From CAZQKW01 sp964594075 (GTDB taxonomy: Bacteria > Desulfobacterota > WTBG01 > CAIYCZ01): a DNA stretch of 64,000 nt. The DNA lies in the NCBI GenBank assembly GCA_964594075.1, contig CAZQKW010000004.1, positions 1 through 64,000 of the forward strand, in the 5' to 3' direction. Of the stretch, positions 61,585 through 64,000 are shown in pieces. The stretch's first letter is position 1, and each line of letters starts with the position of its first letter. Position numbers and translations under genes: made by a program. The notes under the pieces were generated by a model. It saw only the letters and a list, made by a program, of their open reading frames with translations, had not been told where the DNA came from and did no database searches.

Positions 61585-64000
61585 TCACTGGTGCACCTTT
61601 ATTCCGAACGTGCTAAAGATTGTCTTATTCTGCATATCGCGTTTGAGCCTGCTGAGGTCCTCCTTGAGGGCAGGACTTGCCTGATTCTTCAGAGCGTCTA
61701 TCAACGCAACAGTTTCTTGTATGGTGCCTTTTGATATTACGGTCTTTCGCTTTGTAAGAAAAGCTTCTGCAACCGGCATAATTTTCCGGATAAGGCTTTG
61801 TGCCCTGTTTTTCATTCCCTGATCAGCAGCAAGAATGGCACTCAGTTCAGAAGCATTTTTATAATACAGCCCGACATAATAACCCCCCAATCCATTCTTT
61901 CCGGCCAGACGGTTTCTCACCCCGCGTAATTTTGTTAAATCTTTGCTGTTTTGCCCAAGAACGGTTTCGGCAGGGCAAATCGAAGGTATCGTCGTAGTTG
62001 TCGTGGGGGTTTTTGATAACTCTACCGATGAGCAAAAAACATAATCCAATACGATTCCAGGATCATTGGTAGTGAGTTCAATAGCGTATGTTCCTGCTCC
62101 TAAATACCTATTCATAGTGGCAATAAATGGATACGAATCATCGCATTTGGAGGCAGTCAGTGCTGCTTCAGCGGGAGTGTTTCCTTCGTACAGATAAAGA
62201 CATAGCCCTTCCTGTTCAGACGTGGCGTCTAAAACAATGATCGTCGGATTGATTAAGGTAAAATAGAAACGATCAGCATAGTGTGCATCTTCATAATGAA
62301 CACTTGCCCAGTCAGACTTTCTCAGGCCGCCTTCATAAGCGTAGGAAGAACATTCAGCCTGAGTTAATGGCACTGATGAAATGATACTGTAATCTGTTGC
62401 TACTTTGCGGTCCTCGGTTGTCAGCTCAATAGTATAGGTTCCCGCTCCCAAATACTTGTTAATCTTGGCAATGTATGGATATGCGTCTTTGCAGTTTGAG
62501 GTTATTAATTCGGCATTAGAGGGGTCACTCCCGTTATAAAGATACAAGCACAAGCCATCCTGCTCAGATGCAGCATCAACAACAAGAACCGTGGGACTGG
62601 TTAATGTAATCGTATAGAGGTCGGTATAGTGCGCCTCAGCATAATGGACGCTGAGACAATCAGGTTCCTGAAGTGTTCCCGGATAGGTATATACCGTGCT
62701 TTCAACCTGACTCAATTCCACCGACGAACGAAACGTATATTCCAATGAGATCTTTGGATCGTCGGTGGTGAGTTCAATAGAGTAGGTCCCCGCGCCTAAA
62801 AATTTGTTCACCTTTGCTACAAAAGGATAGGTGTCGTCACAGCTTGAGGCGATGAGCTCCGCACCGGACGGCTTGCTCCAGTCATACACATAGAGGCAGA
62901 CACCCTCCTGTTCGGACGTGGCGTCTAAAACAATGTTGGTGGGGGTAGTGAGAGTAAACGTATAGAGGTCGGTATAGTGCGCATCATCATAATGGACGCT
63001 GGGCCAATCGGACTCTTCAAGATTACCCTGATACGTGTAGGAAGAACAACCAACAGGGCTTAACTCAATTGATGAGCGAAACACATAATCCAATGAGATT
63101 TTGGGATCATCGGTGGTAAGTTCAATGGTGTAGGTCCCGGCGCCCAGAAATTTGTTCGTCTTGGCTATAAACGGATACGTATCTTTACAATCAGAACCAA
63201 TAAGCTCTGCACCGGACGGCTTGCTCCAGTCATACATATACAGGCACACGCCATCCTGTTCAGAGGTTGCATCTAAAACGACGTTGGTCGGGCTGGTCAA
63301 GGTAAAAGTATACAGATCGGTATAGTGTGCATCGGTGTATTGAATACTCAAACAATCAGCATCTTGAAGTTTTCCCGGGTAGGTGTAGGATGCACATTCA
63401 ACCTGGCTAAGCGGCACTGACGAGACAAATACATAATCTGGGGAAACCTTTGGATCATCAGTGGTGAGTTCTATGGAATACGTGCCTGCCCCTAAAAACT
63501 TGTTTATCTTGGCAATAAAGGGATAGTTGTCATTACAGTTTGAGGCAATTAATTCTGATCCTGACGGCTTGCTCCAGTCATACACATACAGGCACAGGCC
63601 TTCCTGTTCTGATGCAGCGTCTAAAACAACAACCGTGGGAGTCGTCAAGGTGAAAGTGTAGAGATCGGTATAGTGTGCATCGGAGTAGCGGATACCCAGA
63701 CAATCAGACTCTTCAAGTTTTCCCGGATAAGAATAGGAAGTGCACGCAACCTGAGTCAGTTCTACCGGGGCGTCAAGAATATACGACAATGACACCTTGC
63801 GGTCATTGGTGGTGAGTTCAACAGAATAGGTTCCCGCGCCTAAGGGTATGGTATCTCTCAGTGGTATCCGTGGCGCAAAAGGATATACATCATCACAGGT
63901 ATTGTAAATTAACTCAGCACCCGACGGGTTGCTCAGGTCATACAAATACAGGCACATGCCCTCCTGTTCAGACGTAGCGCTTAAATAAATATTCGCAGGA
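61585..64000 (-). CDS. PPC-like repeat surface protein, 5' end beyond the window
   Basis: At least 804 residues; the frame stays open to the window edge (translating as NIYLSATSEQEGMCLYLYD), so the true start is not seen. Six copies of a ~116-residue repeat lie in the window, each with YTFTLT.PT.VVLDATSEQ.G.CLYLYD, PSGAELI.S.C.D.YPFIAK and GAGTY.IELTT. These resemble pre-peptidase C-terminal (PPC) beta-sandwich domains. The C-terminal ~130 residues (CPAETVLGQNSKDLTKLRGVRNRL...YYVGLYYKNASELSAIL) match the end of the convergent gene at 59554. Exported or surface location inferred. Confidence 0.85.
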   Translation of the reverse strand, partial: PANIYLSATSEQEGMCLYLYDLSNPSGAELIYNTCDDVYPFAPRIPLRDTIPLGAGTYSVELTTNDRKVSLSYILDAPVELTQVACTSYSYPGKLEESDCLGIRYSDAHYTDLYTFTLTTPTVVVLDAASEQEGLCLYVYDWSKPSGSELIASNCNDNYPFIAKINKFLGAGTYSIELTTDDPKVSPDYVFVSSVPLSQVECASYTYPGKLQDADCLSIQYTDAHYTDLYTFTLTSPTNVVLDATSEQDGVCLYMYDWSKPSGAELIGSDCKDTYPFIAKTNKFLGAGTYTIELTTDDPKISLDYVFRSSIELSPVGCSSYTYQGNLEESDWPSVHYDDAHYTDLYTFTLTTPTNIVLDATSEQEGVCLYVYDWSKPSGAELIASSCDDTYPFVAKVNKFLGAGTYSIELTTDDPKISLEYTFRSSVELSQVESTVYTYPGTLQEPDCLSVHYAEAHYTDLYTITLTSPTVLVVDAASEQDGLCLYLYNGSDPSNAELITSNCKDAYPYIAKINKYLGAGTYTIELTTEDRKVATDYSIISSVPLTQAECSSYAYEGGLRKSDWASVHYEDAHYADRFYFTLINPTIIVLDATSEQEGLCLYLYEGNTPAEAALTASKCDDSYPFIATMNRYLGAGTYAIELTTNDPGIVLDYVFCSSVELSKTPTTTTTIPSICPAETVLGQNSKDLTKLRGVRNRLAGKNGLGGYYVGLYYKNASELSAILAADQGMKNRAQSLIRKIMPVAEAFLTKRKTVISKGTIQETVALIDALKNQASPALKEDLSRLKRDMQNKTIFSTFGIKVHQ

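Overview
The window reads as chromosome of a Gram-negative, probably anaerobic bacterium. An outer envelope is implied by RseP, HtrA, a lipoprotein-type SurA/PrsA foldase and CDP-DAG lipid synthesis genes; anaerobic metabolism by an aldehyde:ferredoxin oxidoreductase, a 2x[4Fe-4S] ferredoxin and a molybdopterin oxidoreductase. The gene orders ilvB-ilvN-pssA-leuA-leuC-leuD and rpsB-tsf-pyrH-frr-uppS-cdsA-dxr-rseP-tsaB and the tmRNA tag ADDYNYALAA fit Desulfobacterota (former Deltaproteobacteria) or a neighbouring phylum. The exact taxon is inference.

Region 1 (1-5.4 kb) is the most distinctive part: a diversity-generating retroelement (DGR) on the minus strand. In transcription order it holds target gene A (variable repeat at its 3' end), an S23-type four-helix-bundle gene, avd, a template repeat (TR), the reverse transcriptase, and target gene B (internal variable repeat followed by PKD and other beta-sandwich domains). 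Both 125-bp variable repeats differ from the TR only at TR adenines. The TR itself is cut in two by a ~267-bp insertion that encodes a small GIY-YIG nuclease and has 13-bp inverted ends. Heptamer repeats flank the S23 gene, and four 189-bp tandem repeats lie upstream of target A.

Region 2 (6.5-24.7 kb) is mostly minus-strand housekeeping: aldehyde dehydrogenase, small HTH protein, THUMP methyltransferase, ABC-F ATPase, Nif3-like protein, methyltransferase, hemW-lepA, peptidyl-prolyl isomerase, a plus-strand threonylcarbamoyl-AMP synthase, alpha/beta hydrolase, HAD phosphatase and an aldehyde:ferredoxin oxidoreductase.

Region 3 (25-35 kb) is branched-chain amino-acid synthesis: ilvB, ilvN, pssA, leuA, leuC, leuD and leuB on the minus strand, with ilvC inverted between leuD and leuB. 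A decayed nucleotidyltransferase lies beside ilvC. Region 4 (35-45 kb) holds ydcH, tsaB (apparently with an ATA start), rseP, dxr, cdsA, uppS, a 57-aa ferredoxin, frr, pyrH, tsf, rpsB and argJ, coupling translation, isoprenoid/undecaprenol and phospholipid synthesis.

Region 5 (45-55.5 kb, mostly plus strand) has tmRNA, a cold-shock gene, a 1.3-kb stretch of hairpins and possible small RNA or small protein genes, a NodI/NodJ-type ABC exporter, a thioesterase, a molybdopterin oxidoreductase, an HtrA protease and an M50-CBS protease. Region 6 (55.6-64 kb) ends in three large exported repeat proteins: a ~40-aa beta-propeller-like repeat protein, a Thr-rich-linker/PKD protein, and a PPC-like 116-aa repeat protein cut by the window end. 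The last two share a C-terminal domain. Small dispersed repeats and palindromes occur in many intergenic gaps.
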